Source of the DNA: Polyangiaceae bacterium
GTDB taxonomy: Bacteria; Myxococcota_A; Polyangia; Polyangiales; Polyangiaceae
Assembly (NCBI GenBank): GCA_013214025.1
Contig: JABSRN010000170.1
Location: 1 to 64,000, forward strand
DNA: 64,000 nt
Direction: 5' to 3'
Shown piece after piece: positions 16,687 to 25,696 of the stretch; position 1 is the first letter of the stretch; each line of letters starts with the position of its first letter. Made by a program: the position numbers and the translations under genes. Below the pieces are notes generated by a model that saw only the letters and a program-made list of their open reading frames with translations, made no database searches and was not told where the DNA came from.

Positions 16687-16742
16687 CTAAGCGGATTGGG
16701 CTAAGCGGATTGGGCTAAGCGGATTGGGCTAAGCGGATTGGG
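16687..16742. repeat. 4 x 14 bp perfect tandem repeat
   Basis: The unit CTAAGCGGATTGGG occurs four times in perfect tandem between the divergent HEAT-like membrane protein and the MopE-like lipoprotein genes. It is followed by GTAGAGGCTAAG. The 14-base period is not a multiple of three and the region is non-coding. Copy number may vary between strains. Confidence 0.9.
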
Positions 16743-16837
16743 TAGAGGCTAAGTTCGCGAGGTCTCGGTGTCCCGGTAGCCATTCTGGTATGCCGTTCTG
16801 GCATGCAAGCATCGAAGGCGGTATCTTCTGCTTATCC

Positions 16838-19009
16838 ATGCGCGCCCTTATGTCCCACGAGAGGCTTGTTCAAGCGCTGCTTTTGGCGTGGGTGGTAGGT
16901 TGCGGACGCACGTTCCCATCCGGCCTTAACGGCTCGGGTCAAACGGGCGACTCGGCTGACGCTGGAATTTCGGTTGGCGGAGACGCCGGCTCTGGAGGAT
17001 TCGGTTACGGTGGCTACTGGGCCGGTGGGGAAGCTGGCTCCGGAGGTTACGGCTACGGCGGGTTTTGGACCGGCGGTGACGGCGGCGTTGGTGGCTGGGG
17101 AACCGGCGGAGAAGCCGGCTCGGGTGGCATAGGCGGCAGAGATCCTGGCACGGGTGGGGAAGGAGGTTCGGGCGCCGGTGGTTCTGGGACCGGTGGAGGC
17201 GGCGGCAGTGCGGGAGACGGCGGCAGTGCGGGAGACGGCGGTAGTGCGGGAGACGGCGGTAGTGCGGGAGACGGCGGCAGTGGCGGAGCGGGGCCTTGCG
17301 AACTGGATACTGATTGCGACGATTTGAATTCCTGCACCTCCGATCGATGTGAGGACGGAGTCTGCGCCTACGCTGATAGAGACGCGGATGATGACGGCTT
17401 CGTGGACGATCAATGTGGGGGTAACGACTGCAACGATGGCAATCCGAATACCTACCCGGGCGCGGCAGAAGTGTGCACCGACTTGGATGATAACGACTGC
17501 AATGGCGCCCGCGACTGTGCGGATCCGGCATGTAACGCGGCCTCCAGCTGCGGCTGTGTAGTCGACCCGCAAGGCGAAGATTGCACCAACGGGATCGATG
17601 ACAACTGCGACACTTTGGTGGACTGCAGCGATCCGACTTGCGTCGGCACCCAAGACTGCGGGTGTAGTCCGAGCGAGACGGGCGCTTGCGGGGACGGAAT
17701 CGACAACGACTGCGGCGGCGGCACAGACTGCGACGATAGCGATTGCTCCGCTACTGCTAGCTGCCTATGTCAAGCCCAGACAGAAAGCTGCAACAACGGT
17801 GAAGATGACGACTGCGATCTACTGATTGATTGCCAAGATCCAGATTGTGTGAGCGGCGGGGCCTGTCTTTGCGTTCCGCCCATCACCGCCGAGATCTGTG
17901 ATAATGGTGAAGACGACGACTGCGACGGCGATGCCGACTGTGCCGACGCCGCATGTTTCACTCACCCGAGTTGTTCGGGTTGTTCGATTGAGGTGTGCGA
18001 CGATGGCTTGGACAACAACTGCGACAACCGCATTGATTGCGCCGACTCTGCGTGCTTGTTTGCCCCCAATTGCACGGCTACGGCCGAGCTCTGCAATAAT
18101 GAGATTGATGACGATTTCGACTACTTAATTGATTGTTTGGATCCCGATTGCGCAGATAATCCGACCTGCGCGGAACAACAGTCGAACTGCCTCACCGCGT
18201 TGGTTGTGACCGCCAGCGGAACCTATGTGGGCGACACCACAGGGAATATCGGGCAAGCGGAAGGTAGCTGTGGCGGCGCGCCGGGCGAAGCGGTGTTCAA
18301 GCTCGAGCTGGCCGAACCGAGTCGGCTGATCATCGACTCCATCGGAAGTGAGTTCGACAGCCTGCTGTATATCCGCGCGGGCACCTGTGGATTGGGTCAA
18401 GAACTCGCGTGCGATGATGATAGTGGCAATTACCAATGGTCGGCCAAGATCGATCTCCCGCTGGTCCCCGCCGGCACCTACTTTATCTTTCTGGATGGCT
18501 TCACGGTTGACGCGCAGCGCGGTCCCGACGAAGGGCCCTTCGTCCTGAATCTCAATATTATCGAAAATCCACCGGAGAACTGCGTGGACGGCATCGACAA
18601 CGACGGCGATGTGTACGCCGATTGTGCGGATAGCGACTGCGTGAACTTGGGGGATTGCCTCAACTGCAATGATGGGCAACCACCCACGGCGGAGTTCGGC
18701 GTGGCTGCTTGTACGGATAGTGTCGACAACGATTGTGACGGCAAGATCGATGCGGTGGACGAAGACTGCACCGCCAGCGATACGATGGTTTCCGAAACCT
18801 GCAATGGGGCGGACCAAAACGGAAACGGCATCCCCGACGATTTCAATTGCCGATGCGCCAGCACCGCCGACTGCGCAGCTCCTCAGATTTGTTACACCCG
18901 CAGCGTTCAGGCTTGCGGTATCCGGTGCGACTGGTTCGTCGGCGATGTGTGCCCCTTCATCTCTCCGGGATCTGTCTGCAACGCAGTCACTCACCAGTGT
19001 GAGTTCTAG
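16838..19009 (+). CDS. MopE-like Cys-rich repeat lipoprotein
   Basis: About 723 residues. A signal segment ends in lipobox VVGC. A Gly/Ser-rich low-complexity linker follows, including four 18-bp DNA repeats at 17201-17272 coding GGSAGD. At least nine MopE-type repeats come next, of the form E-x-C-x-N-G-x-D-D-D-C-D with paired ADxxC. These Asp/Cys-rich motifs resemble calcium-binding, disulfide-bonded repeats of myxobacterial surface proteins. Within them sits a beta-sandwich region (about 460-590) resembling a pre-peptidase C-terminal (PPC) domain. Start: ATG 16838 or 16850; upstream frame to 16790 lacks a signal. Probably outer-membrane or surface adhesion; function inferred. Confidence 0.85.
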   Translation: MRALMSHERLVQALLLAWVVGCGRTFPSGLNGSGQTGDSADAGISVGGDAGSGGFGYGGYWAGGEAGSGGYGYGGFWTGGDGGVGGWGTGGEAGSGGIGGRDPGTGGEGGSGAGGSGTGGGGGSAGDGGSAGDGGSAGDGGSAGDGGSGGAGPCELDTDCDDLNSCTSDRCEDGVCAYADRDADDDGFVDDQCGGNDCNDGNPNTYPGAAEVCTDLDDNDCNGARDCADPACNAASSCGCVVDPQGEDCTNGIDDNCDTLVDCSDPTCVGTQDCGCSPSETGACGDGIDNDCGGGTDCDDSDCSATASCLCQAQTESCNNGEDDDCDLLIDCQDPDCVSGGACLCVPPITAEICDNGEDDDCDGDADCADAACFTHPSCSGCSIEVCDDGLDNNCDNRIDCADSACLFAPNCTATAELCNNEIDDDFDYLIDCLDPDCADNPTCAEQQSNCLTALVVTASGTYVGDTTGNIGQAEGSCGGAPGEAVFKLELAEPSRLIIDSIGSEFDSLLYIRAGTCGLGQELACDDDSGNYQWSAKIDLPLVPAGTYFIFLDGFTVDAQRGPDEGPFVLNLNIIENPPENCVDGIDNDGDVYADCADSDCVNLGDCLNCNDGQPPTAEFGVAACTDSVDNDCDGKIDAVDEDCTASDTMVSETCNGADQNGNGIPDDFNCRCASTADCAAPQICYTRSVQACGIRCDWFVGDVCPFISPGSVCNAVTHQCEF
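17201..17272 (+). repeat. 4 x 18 bp in-frame repeat inside the MopE-like gene
   Basis: Four tandem copies of an 18-base unit beginning GGCGGCAGTGCGGGAGAC, two with a silent C/T change, encode a Gly-Gly-Ser-Ala-Gly-Asp linker. In-frame length means slippage would change linker length without breaking the gene. Confidence 0.85.
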
Positions 19010-19050
19010 CGCCGCGGGCTCTTACGCCGGGAGTTGCTGCGCCCGCAGGC

Positions 19051-20787
19051 CTAGCGCGATTTCTTGGCGACCTTCGCCCAAGCGTCCCGCAGAGTGATCG
19101 TTCGGTTGAACACCAGCGCGTCGGGCTTGGAGTCTTCGGTGTCCTTGCAAAAGTAGCCCAGCCGCTCGAACTGGACGACCTTTCCCGCCTCCAAGCTGGC
19201 TAGATCGGGCTCCAACTTACAGTTTTCGAGCACTTCGAGGGAATCGGGGTTGATGTGGTCCATGAAGCTCGTGGGGGGCGCGTCCGGGTCCTCCTTCTGG
19301 GCGAGAGGGTTTTCGGCCGTGAACAAGCGGTCATAGAGTCGCACTGTCGCGGATACGGCGTGTTCAGCGCTCACCCAATGCAGGGTTCCCTTCACCCTTC
19401 GACTGTCCGGGGCGTTGCCTCCGCGGGATTCGGGATCCCAGGTGCAGCGGATTTCGATGACCTCGCCACTGTCGTCTTTGATCACCTCTTTGCAGGTGAT
19501 CAGCGCCGCATAGCGCAGTCGCACTTCGCGACCAGGGGCTAGGCGGAACCACTTCTTCTTCGGTTCCTCCATGAAGTCATCTCGTTCGATATACAGCTCG
19601 CGACCGAAGGCTAGCTTTCGTTGGCCTCGCTCGGGGTATTCGGGATGCTGGATGGCATCGAAGTACTCCACCTGGCCTTCGGGGAAGTTTTCGATGACAA
19701 GTTTTAGTGGGCGCAGCACACCCATGGCTCGATCGCAGTCTGCGTTTAGATCGTCGCGCAGAGCATGTTCCAGCAGAGCGACGTCGACGATGCTGTCGCG
19801 TTTTGCCACGCCGATGCGAGTGCAAAAATTGCGAATCGCGGTGGCAGAGTAACCGCGGCGTCGCAGACCCGCCAGGGTGGGCATGCGAGGATCGTCCCAG
19901 CCGGATACATGGTTGCGGGTGACCAGATCCTGAAGTTTTCGTTTGCTGAGCACGGTGTAGCCTAAGCCCAGTCGAGCAAATTCGATCTGCCGGGGGTGTG
20001 ACGTGACGGGTAGTTGTTCCAAGAACCAGTCGTAGAGGGGGCGGTGGTCCTGAAACTCGAGCGTACAGACCGAGTGGGTGATGCCTTCGATAGCGTCGCT
20101 CAGACCGTGGGCGAAGTCGTACATGGGATAGATGCACCACTCCTTGCCTGTGCGGTGATGCTCCGCGTGGCGAATTCGATAGATCGGTGGGTCTCGCAGG
20201 TTCAGGTTCGGGGATTGCATGTCGATCTTGGCGCGCAGCACATGTTGCCCGTCTTCGAACTCGCCTGAGCGCATCCGAGCAAACAGATCGATGTTTTCAT
20301 CAACGGAGCGTTCTCGAAACGGGCTGTCGCTCCCCTTCTTGTAGAAGTTGCCGCGACTCTCGCGAATCTCGTCCAGGCTCCGGCTATCAACGTAGGCCTT
20401 GCCGTCGCGGATCAGTGTGACCGCGAACTGGTACAACTGCTCGAAGTAGTCGGAGGCGAAGAACTGGCGGTCGCCCCATTCGAACCCCAACCAGCGGATA
20501 TCCTCGGCGATGGCGGTGACGTATTCTGTATCTTCTGCTGCTGGGTTGGTGTCATCGAAGCGGAGATTGCAAGTGCCACTCGGCAAACGATCTGCCAGCC
20601 CGAAGTTCAGGCAGATGCTCTTGGCATGCCCGATGTGCAGATAGCCATTGGGTTCCGGGGGGAAGCGAGTGGCGAGGCGGCCGTCGTTCTTGCCAGCGGC
20701 GACATCTTCGGCGACGAATTCTTCGATGAAATTTTTCGGTGTCTGTTCGGTTCCGTCGGTGGAGGGCGTCTTGTCTGCATCGCTCAT
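19051..20787 (-). CDS. glnS: Glutaminyl-tRNA synthetase
   Basis: A 578-residue class I synthetase charging tRNA-Gln with glutamine. HIGH is at 51-54 in [12 protein letters not shown], and the KMSKS-type loop reads VLSKRKL. GlnRS-typical blocks include [32 protein letters not shown] and [17 protein letters not shown]. The C-terminal anticodon-binding beta barrels continue to the end, so length is normal (E. coli GlnRS is about 554). I start at the ATG at 20787; the frame extends to 20832 without extra homology. Presence of GlnRS implies direct Gln charging. The next gene on this strand is gloB, upstream by about 140 bases. Confidence 0.95.
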   Translation of the reverse strand: MSDADKTPSTDGTEQTPKNFIEEFVAEDVAAGKNDGRLATRFPPEPNGYLHIGHAKSICLNFGLADRLPSGTCNLRFDDTNPAAEDTEYVTAIAEDIRWLGFEWGDRQFFASDYFEQLYQFAVTLIRDGKAYVDSRSLDEIRESRGNFYKKGSDSPFRERSVDENIDLFARMRSGEFEDGQHVLRAKIDMQSPNLNLRDPPIYRIRHAEHHRTGKEWCIYPMYDFAHGLSDAIEGITHSVCTLEFQDHRPLYDWFLEQLPVTSHPRQIEFARLGLGYTVLSKRKLQDLVTRNHVSGWDDPRMPTLAGLRRRGYSATAIRNFCTRIGVAKRDSIVDVALLEHALRDDLNADCDRAMGVLRPLKLVIENFPEGQVEYFDAIQHPEYPERGQRKLAFGRELYIERDDFMEEPKKKWFRLAPGREVRLRYAALITCKEVIKDDSGEVIEIRCTWDPESRGGNAPDSRRVKGTLHWVSAEHAVSATVRLYDRLFTAENPLAQKEDPDAPPTSFMDHINPDSLEVLENCKLEPDLASLEAGKVVQFERLGYFCKDTEDSKPDALVFNRTITLRDAWAKVAKKSR

Positions 20788-20867
20788 GATGCGGCGGACC
20801 CTCCCACAGCCTATTTCTCCGCGCAACACCACCCTGTGACGCTGGGCTAGCGCTGAGATCGGAGCTT

Positions 20868-20917
20868 CCAGGGCAGGCGGCGGAGGGCCAGGCGGCGGAA
20901 CGGTCCAGGGCGGAACA
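20868..20917. repeat. Short imperfect GC-rich repeats between glnS and gloB
   Basis: Three degenerate copies of CCAGG(GCA)GGCGGCGGAA/GGG-like sequence occur between the start of glnS and the stop of gloB. No stable hairpin is obvious. They may be simple slippage products. Confidence 0.4.
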
Positions 20918-20927
20918 GCCCAGCGCC

Positions 20928-21797
20928 TTAGATGGGAAGATCGGCGTCGGAGATGCTCTTGTGGTCTCCCCGGTCCTTCAAGGCGCGGGCAGCTGCGAAC
21001 ACGTCTTCGGGTCGATCGAGCGGGATGTCTCCCATGGCGGCCCGGAGGCTGGCCCGTAAGCTCTCGGAATGTGCGCGCAGAAAGGGATTCGTGGCCAGCT
21101 CAAGTCCAATTGGCGAGGGGACTGTGCAGCCTCCGTCAGCGCGGAGGGCCCAGCTCTCGGCGATCCGACGATTGAGCTCGTCGTTGTCCTTCTCCAGCGA
21201 CCAGGCGAATCTCAGATTGTCCAGGGTGTACTCGTGAGCGCAACACACCCAAGTATCGGCGTCGAGCTCCGAGAGGCGTTTCAGGCTATGGAACATAGTG
21301 CTGGCGGGTCCGTCGAACAGGTACCCACAGCCGGCTCCGAACATGGTGTCTCCGCAGAATACGGCACCGTCAAATACGTAGGAAATGTGTCCGTTCAGGT
21401 GCCCCTCGGTGAGCCACACCTGTGCTTGGGAGCCACCCACCACAATGCGGTCGCCCTCCCCAACGGTTTCTGTGATGCCCGGAATGGAACTCTTCATTTT
21501 CTCGCAGCCCACGACCCGCATCTTGTCCAGTTGGCCACTCCGCTGAAGCGCAACATTCACGCCGATGTGGTCCGGGTGGGTGTGCGTGTTCAATATGGTT
21601 GTGAGCTTCAGCCCGCGAGAGGCGCAGTAGTCGAGCACCACGTCGGCTTCGGGACCATCAACCGCCGCGACTTCGCTGCCATCCAACGCGACAATAAGCC
21701 AGATCAGATTATCGGTCTCCGCCGGTATCTGGTGGATCTCCAACTTGCCGTCCTTCGTGCGAAAGGGAGCTCTTGGTTTTGAAACGACGTGGGTCAT
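20928..21797 (-). CDS. gloB: Hydroxyacylglutathione hydrolase-like metallo-beta-lactamase protein (glyoxalase II)
   Basis: A 289-residue MBL-fold hydrolase. The metal site THTHPDH (His72, His74, Asp76, His77) is followed by [25 protein letters not shown] and [14 protein letters not shown], blocks specific to glyoxalase II, plus its C-terminal helical domain (ATNPFLR). It would hydrolyse S-lactoylglutathione or a related thioester in methylglyoxal detoxification. A slightly N-terminally extended start at ATG 21797 is used. No glyoxalase I is in the window. It is divergent from the AtoE-like gene. Confidence 0.88.
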   Translation of the reverse strand: MTHVVSKPRAPFRTKDGKLEIHQIPAETDNLIWLIVALDGSEVAAVDGPEADVVLDYCASRGLKLTTILNTHTHPDHIGVNVALQRSGQLDKMRVVGCEKMKSSIPGITETVGEGDRIVVGGSQAQVWLTEGHLNGHISYVFDGAVFCGDTMFGAGCGYLFDGPASTMFHSLKRLSELDADTWVCCAHEYTLDNLRFAWSLEKDNDELNRRIAESWALRADGGCTVPSPIGLELATNPFLRAHSESLRASLRAAMGDIPLDRPEDVFAAARALKDRGDHKSISDADLPI

Positions 21798-21936
21798 GCT
21801 GTCCTGCTCCTGCGCCCAAGTCGCCGGGCGCGTTCCGCTGTCTGCTGGCGACTCTGCTGCGTAGGCTAGTTGTTGGGATTGGTTCTTAGCACGGCCCGCT
21901 TCTTACTCGCACGGGCTTCGACTAAAGTGCCGTCCG

Positions 21937-23325
21937 ATGACTTGGCTACTGGCTCGCTTTCGTGACTTGGGCAGGGGGATCACCGTTGTGACGGAGCGGT
22001 GGGTCCCTGATTCCTGGGTGATCTGCATGATTCTGACCTCCATCGCATTGGTGCTGGCGGTGTTCGGTGCGGGCGCCGGCGTGGAGCAGGCCGTACTCGC
22101 CTGGGGCAGCGGCGTGTGGAAACTGCTGGGCTTGGCCATGCAATTTACCATTGCCATGGTTGCCGCTCATGCCTGCGTCTCTTCACGCCCCATTTTTCGC
22201 ATGATGGATCGCTTGGCTGATTTGCCGGATCCCGAGCGGCCCGTTCAGGCAATCCTGTTGGCCGGCGTGTTTTCGTTGGTCACTGGCTATCTCAACTGGG
22301 CGCTGTGTTTGGTGGCGTGCGCGCTGTTTGTCCCGTTCATCTGCCGGCGCAATCCGAAGACGGACATCCGGGTGTTGATCGCGGCTTCCTATCTGGGGTT
22401 GGGCACAGTGTGGCACTTGGGCTTCTCCGGTTCAGCCCCGCTTATCCTCGCTACCCCCCACAACCCCATTCTCGAACCCGGCACGGGGGAGCCCATTGTG
22501 AGTCGCCTGTACCCGGTGACCGAGACTGTGTTTATTCCCTTCAGTTTGATCTACGTCGCCGTCATCGGTGCGGTGAGTCTAGCGACGGCCGCCCTGCTTC
22601 ATCCAAAGGAGAACGCCGTCTCGCTGACTCCGGAACAAATCGACGCGATATTGCCGTCTCCGCCGCCCGAGGAGCCAGAGCCGCGGACCCCCGCGGATCG
22701 AGTTGACCGTTTTCGTGGTTGGGTCTTGTTGGCAGTTGTTTTGTTTGCCTACCCACTCGGGCATTCGATTTATCACAGAGGCTTTGGTGCGAGCTGGACG
22801 ATCAATGCCTACAACGTCGTCTTTCTTGTGGCGGCGCTGATGCTTCATGGACGTCCCCTCTCGTTTTTGCGGGCGTGCCGACAAGGAGTGGACGCAGCCT
22901 GGGGCATCATCTTGCAGTTTCCCTTCTATGCTGGGATCTTTGGCGTCATCCAAAACACAGGGCTCGGTGCGTGGATTGGCGGAAAGCTGGTTCAGGTAGC
23001 GTCGACCGGTAGCTACCCCTTGGTCGTCTACTTCTACAGCGGCTTCATGAATCTGTTCGTGCCTTCGGCTGGATCCAAGTGGATGATCGAGGCCCCGTTT
23101 CTGATCCCGGCCGGCCTGGAGCTAGACGTGAGCGTCGTCACGACGCTCATCGCTTACGCCTGTGGCGATTCTACGACCAATCTGATACAGCCGTTTTTCG
23201 CGATACCGATTCTCAGTGTGACTCGTATGCGATTCGGAGATGTGGTCGGATACACCTTCCTCATCGCAGCGGTCTGCACAGTGGTGAATGTCATCACCAT
23301 GTTACTGATCCCCGCCAGCCTCTGA
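21937..23325 (+). CDS. atoE: Short-chain fatty acid transporter (AtoE family)
   Basis: A 462-residue integral membrane protein of the AtoE/YfcC-related family, predicted to import short-chain fatty acids such as butyrate or acetoacetate. Around ten hydrophobic helices are visible. Characteristic stretches are PDSWVICMILTSIA, GYLNWALCLVACALFVPF, GTVWHLGFSGSAPLILATP and NLFVPSAGSKWMIEAPF. Length is normal. Together with the thiolases at 3.4-6.0 kb it fits short-chain acyl-CoA metabolism, though it is 16 kb away. ATG at 21937, start of a single-gene unit. Confidence 0.88.
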   Translation: MTWLLARFRDLGRGITVVTERWVPDSWVICMILTSIALVLAVFGAGAGVEQAVLAWGSGVWKLLGLAMQFTIAMVAAHACVSSRPIFRMMDRLADLPDPERPVQAILLAGVFSLVTGYLNWALCLVACALFVPFICRRNPKTDIRVLIAASYLGLGTVWHLGFSGSAPLILATPHNPILEPGTGEPIVSRLYPVTETVFIPFSLIYVAVIGAVSLATAALLHPKENAVSLTPEQIDAILPSPPPEEPEPRTPADRVDRFRGWVLLAVVLFAYPLGHSIYHRGFGASWTINAYNVVFLVAALMLHGRPLSFLRACRQGVDAAWGIILQFPFYAGIFGVIQNTGLGAWIGGKLVQVASTGSYPLVVYFYSGFMNLFVPSAGSKWMIEAPFLIPAGLELDVSVVTTLIAYACGDSTTNLIQPFFAIPILSVTRMRFGDVVGYTFLIAAVCTVVNVITMLLIPASL

Positions 23326-23361
23326 AATGGGCAGTCCAGGGGACGGGGCGGCATAGCTCGA

Positions 23362-23399
23362 AGCTCGCTAGCTTCCACACAGCTCGCTAGCTTCCACAC
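23362..23399. repeat. 2 x 19 bp perfect direct repeat
   Basis: AGCTCGCTAGCTTCCACAC occurs twice in immediate tandem just past the AtoE gene. It contains the palindrome AGCTCGCTAGCT-like core. The 23326-23412 gap holds nothing else recognisable. Confidence 0.85.
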
Positions 23400-23412
23400 A
23401 GCGTCTGAGAAA

Positions 23413-23628
23413 CTAGCTGGCGAGTCGTTCCGACCCGGAAGGACGGGACATGGCGGCAGTGAAGCAGACGATTCGATTACCGCGTTTGAGATGCAGTTCG
23501 AACTGTCCTTCACCAAAACTTTGATGCAGCCATTCGGGTGTTGGGCACAGGCCGGTACGACCGGCTTCGCGCCATGCGCTACCAGCGACCTGCTTCATCA
23601 CAATCACGACGGATTCGGCATTTGTCAT
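23413..23628 (-). CDS. Small hypothetical protein (71 aa)
   Basis: A 71-residue ORF with ATG at 23628. The product has mixed polarity with Trp, Cys and His residues (for example CPTPEWLHQSFGEGQFELHL) and no signal peptide or membrane segment. The composition looks protein-like, and no other ORF competes in the 460-base stretch 23326-23786. No family is recognised. The remainder of this stretch (23629-23786) shows no feature I can support. Confidence 0.4.
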   Translation of the reverse strand: MTNAESVVIVMKQVAGSAWREAGRTGLCPTPEWLHQSFGEGQFELHLKRGNRIVCFTAAMSRPSGSERLAS

Positions 23629-23786
23629 GGCTAACTTGTTCGCATAACCGAGTGGGACTCGTCAACATCAGCACGCCTGAATACACCAAGTATGTGTGTC
23701 CATTGACTACCCCCTCAAGGCAGCGGACCGGATCTGGGAGGACACAAGAGGTGGCTGGGGCCAGAGTCATTCGCCTGAGGCGGGGG

Positions 23787-24716
23787 CTAGAATGATGGCC
23801 GAAATTTTCGCCGCAGAAGTGCGAGTAGCCCCAGGAGCATCCAGGGTGTTCCCGCCCCGCTCGTCCCAGTGGCCACCCGGGAGAGCTGGCAGCCTCCGCC
23901 GGGGCCGTCCGTGAAGGTGTCCGCGCAGAATGACGAGAAGCCGTGAGGGGGGCGGGGACCCGTGGAGGGGCACTCCGGAGTATCCCGGTTCTCGGGGTAA
24001 ATAGTGCAGATGGCGTCTATGTCGTCCGCGTGAAGCGTTCGGAATGAGATATCTCCGTGCGCGTAGTTGGCGGTCATCGTCGCTTCCTGCACCGTGGAGT
24101 GGTCGAAGCCGAGAAAATGTCCGAACTCGTGGGTCAATATCGACTGAAGGTCGTCCGCGACCTCCGTGCTGTCGACGGTGATAACAATATCGGCGCTGTT
24201 GATCTCAATATCAGCGTCGAGAATCGCCCCCGAGCTGGTGTTGAAGGTAACGGTCGTCTGTGCCAACGTGTGCGTCGCGTCGTAGGGCCATCCGTCGTCC
24301 CGAAACATGACGACGTTGGCATTGGGGGCATCTGCCTGGTTAAACTCGGGTCGGTCGCAGAGTATGGGGCCGTAATTCCAAAACTCGACCGACGGGGAGC
24401 TACCGTCCGGGCAAATGGTGTTGGTCCATGTCAGGATTGCCGTTGAAATGATGCCTTCGGCGGTGTCGAAGTCGATGCCCCGCAATGGCGATGCATCGGC
24501 CTGTACGCCGAAGGAAATACAGCGAGTTGGCCAGTAGAGCGGCACTCCCGTAGTTGGGCAGCCATCGGTTCGCCGGCAGGACTCGACCTCGGCATCGCAG
24601 GTGGTCGAGCGACAGAAAGCCTCGGCGTCGGCCGCCGATAAAAGGGTGACGGAGCCCGACGCGAGAGCGAAGGCGGCGAGTCGGGCGGCTCGGCAAAGCA
24701 CGGTGGGGTGTTTCAT
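23787..24716 (-). CDS. Secreted matrixin-family metalloprotease
   Basis: A 309-residue secreted protein. An N-terminal signal peptide ends near SAADAEA. Several Cys pairs follow, then the zinc site HEFGHFLGFDH (His196, His200, His206) and a Met-turn (ATMTANY), typical of M10 matrixins. The C-terminus carries a Gly/Ser spacer, a hydrophobic helix (TPWMLLGLLALL) and a basic end RRKFRPSF, resembling the MYXO-CTERM sorting tail, though the usual adjacent Cys is at GGGCQLS further upstream. ATG 24716 gives a proper signal peptide; the frame extends to 25004 without one. Likely a surface or released protease in predation or nutrition (inferred). Confidence 0.85.
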   Translation of the reverse strand: MKHPTVLCRAARLAAFALASGSVTLLSAADAEAFCRSTTCDAEVESCRRTDGCPTTGVPLYWPTRCISFGVQADASPLRGIDFDTAEGIISTAILTWTNTICPDGSSPSVEFWNYGPILCDRPEFNQADAPNANVVMFRDDGWPYDATHTLAQTTVTFNTSSGAILDADIEINSADIVITVDSTEVADDLQSILTHEFGHFLGFDHSTVQEATMTANYAHGDISFRTLHADDIDAICTIYPENRDTPECPSTGPRPPHGFSSFCADTFTDGPGGGCQLSRVATGTSGAGTPWMLLGLLALLRRKFRPSF

Positions 24717-24897
24717 CGCTCGAATTATCATATCTGAAGCTCGTGCCCTTGGGGCCGTCCCGACGGCTTCGACGGGAGAATCTGCGACATTTTTGACTGT
24801 CCGGTTACTGAACCGGCTGGCATTGCAGTGCCAGGGAGCAGTGCACGGGTGGGCAATTTCGTTGCGTATGGTCGGCTGTTCAGGCACGAAATAGCCC

Positions 24898-25389
24898 GTG
24901 GGACGTAAAACGACAATCGACCTAATGAAAGAGGCGATGAAGTTCTCCGCTGGGCACTTCACTATTTTTTCCGCTACTGAGCGGGAGGCGTTGCACGGCC
25001 ACAATTTTACGGTTGGCGCGTCCTTGGTGGCAGAGATCCCCGACGACGGATTGTTGTTCGACTACGGGGTTTACAAACATCGTTTGATTGAGATTTGCCG
25101 GGAGTACAACGAGATATTCTTGCTTCCGGATCGCTCTCCGTACTTGCGGATCGAGCGCGGCGAAACCCAGACTTTGGCGCACTTCAACGGCGTGGCGATT
25201 CCATTTCTCAACAGTGACGTAAAAGTGTTGCCCATCAGCAACGTGACAGTGGAAGAGTTGGCATTTCTGCTGCTCGATTCGGTGGTCGAGTTTCGCAAAG
25301 AGCAGGGCCATGATGCGATATCCGAGATTGTGGTGAAGGTGTTTTCTGGACCGGGTCAAAGCGCGTCGGCGGTGTGGCCCGACGCCTAG
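24898..25389 (+). CDS. 6-pyruvoyl-tetrahydropterin synthase family protein, PTPS-III-like
   Basis: A 163-residue T-fold protein. Zinc ligands are His20 (MKFSAGHF) and His33/His35 in HGHNF. The catalytic Cys of PTPS and QueD (CxxxHGH) is absent. Glu30 sits in ExxHGH, the arrangement I recall for PTPS-III enzymes that make 6-hydroxymethyl-dihydropterin from dihydroneopterin triphosphate and bypass FolB. So a folate role is more likely than queuosine or biopterin. GTG at 24898 keeps the first beta strand (TIDLMKEAMKF); an ATG at 24925 would cut it. It precedes the GYF_2 gene by 307 bases. Confidence 0.8.
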   Translation: MGRKTTIDLMKEAMKFSAGHFTIFSATEREALHGHNFTVGASLVAEIPDDGLLFDYGVYKHRLIEICREYNEIFLLPDRSPYLRIERGETQTLAHFNGVAIPFLNSDVKVLPISNVTVEELAFLLLDSVVEFRKEQGHDAISEIVVKVFSGPGQSASAVWPDA

Positions 25390-25406
25390 GGCTAGGCTGG
25401 CTGTCC

Positions 25407-25500
25407 TGGGGCCCTTCTTGGAGCCCCAAACGAGTTCTCCGAGCGGACCGAGTCCTCCAGTGGACCGAGTTCTCCAGCGGACCGAGTTCTGGAGCCGCTA
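25407..25500. repeat. Intergenic hairpin and 17 bp degenerate repeats
   Basis: The 307-base gap 25390-25696 contains a hairpin TGGGGC...GCCCCA at 25407-25427 without a T-run. About four imperfect 17-base copies of CGAGTTCTCCAGCGGAC follow at 25431-25500. The hairpin may end transcription of the pterin gene. The rest of the gap (25501-25696) shows nothing I can name. Confidence 0.55.
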
Positions 25501-25696
25501 GGTCTAAAGGGACGCGCTCAAGCTTCCGGTCCCAGCGCCGACTCAAACCTGCTCAGACTGAGGACGGCTGACGCACGACTGACCGACGACTCTAGGGACA
25601 GCAGCTGAGAATCGGACCCAAAAGGCGCTGAGACCGACGATCCGTCGTTGCTTGGGAGTGAGCTGAGGATTATGCTGAGCAGAGGGGCGAGGGCGC

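Noticed and set aside
16687-16742. CRISPR-like array
   Set aside because: The 14 bp units are contiguous with no spacers, so this is a plain tandem repeat.
16832-17653. 273-codon minus-strand frame opposite the MopE-like gene
   Set aside because: Low-complexity mirror of the Gly/Ser and Asp/Cys repeats; no signal or domain.
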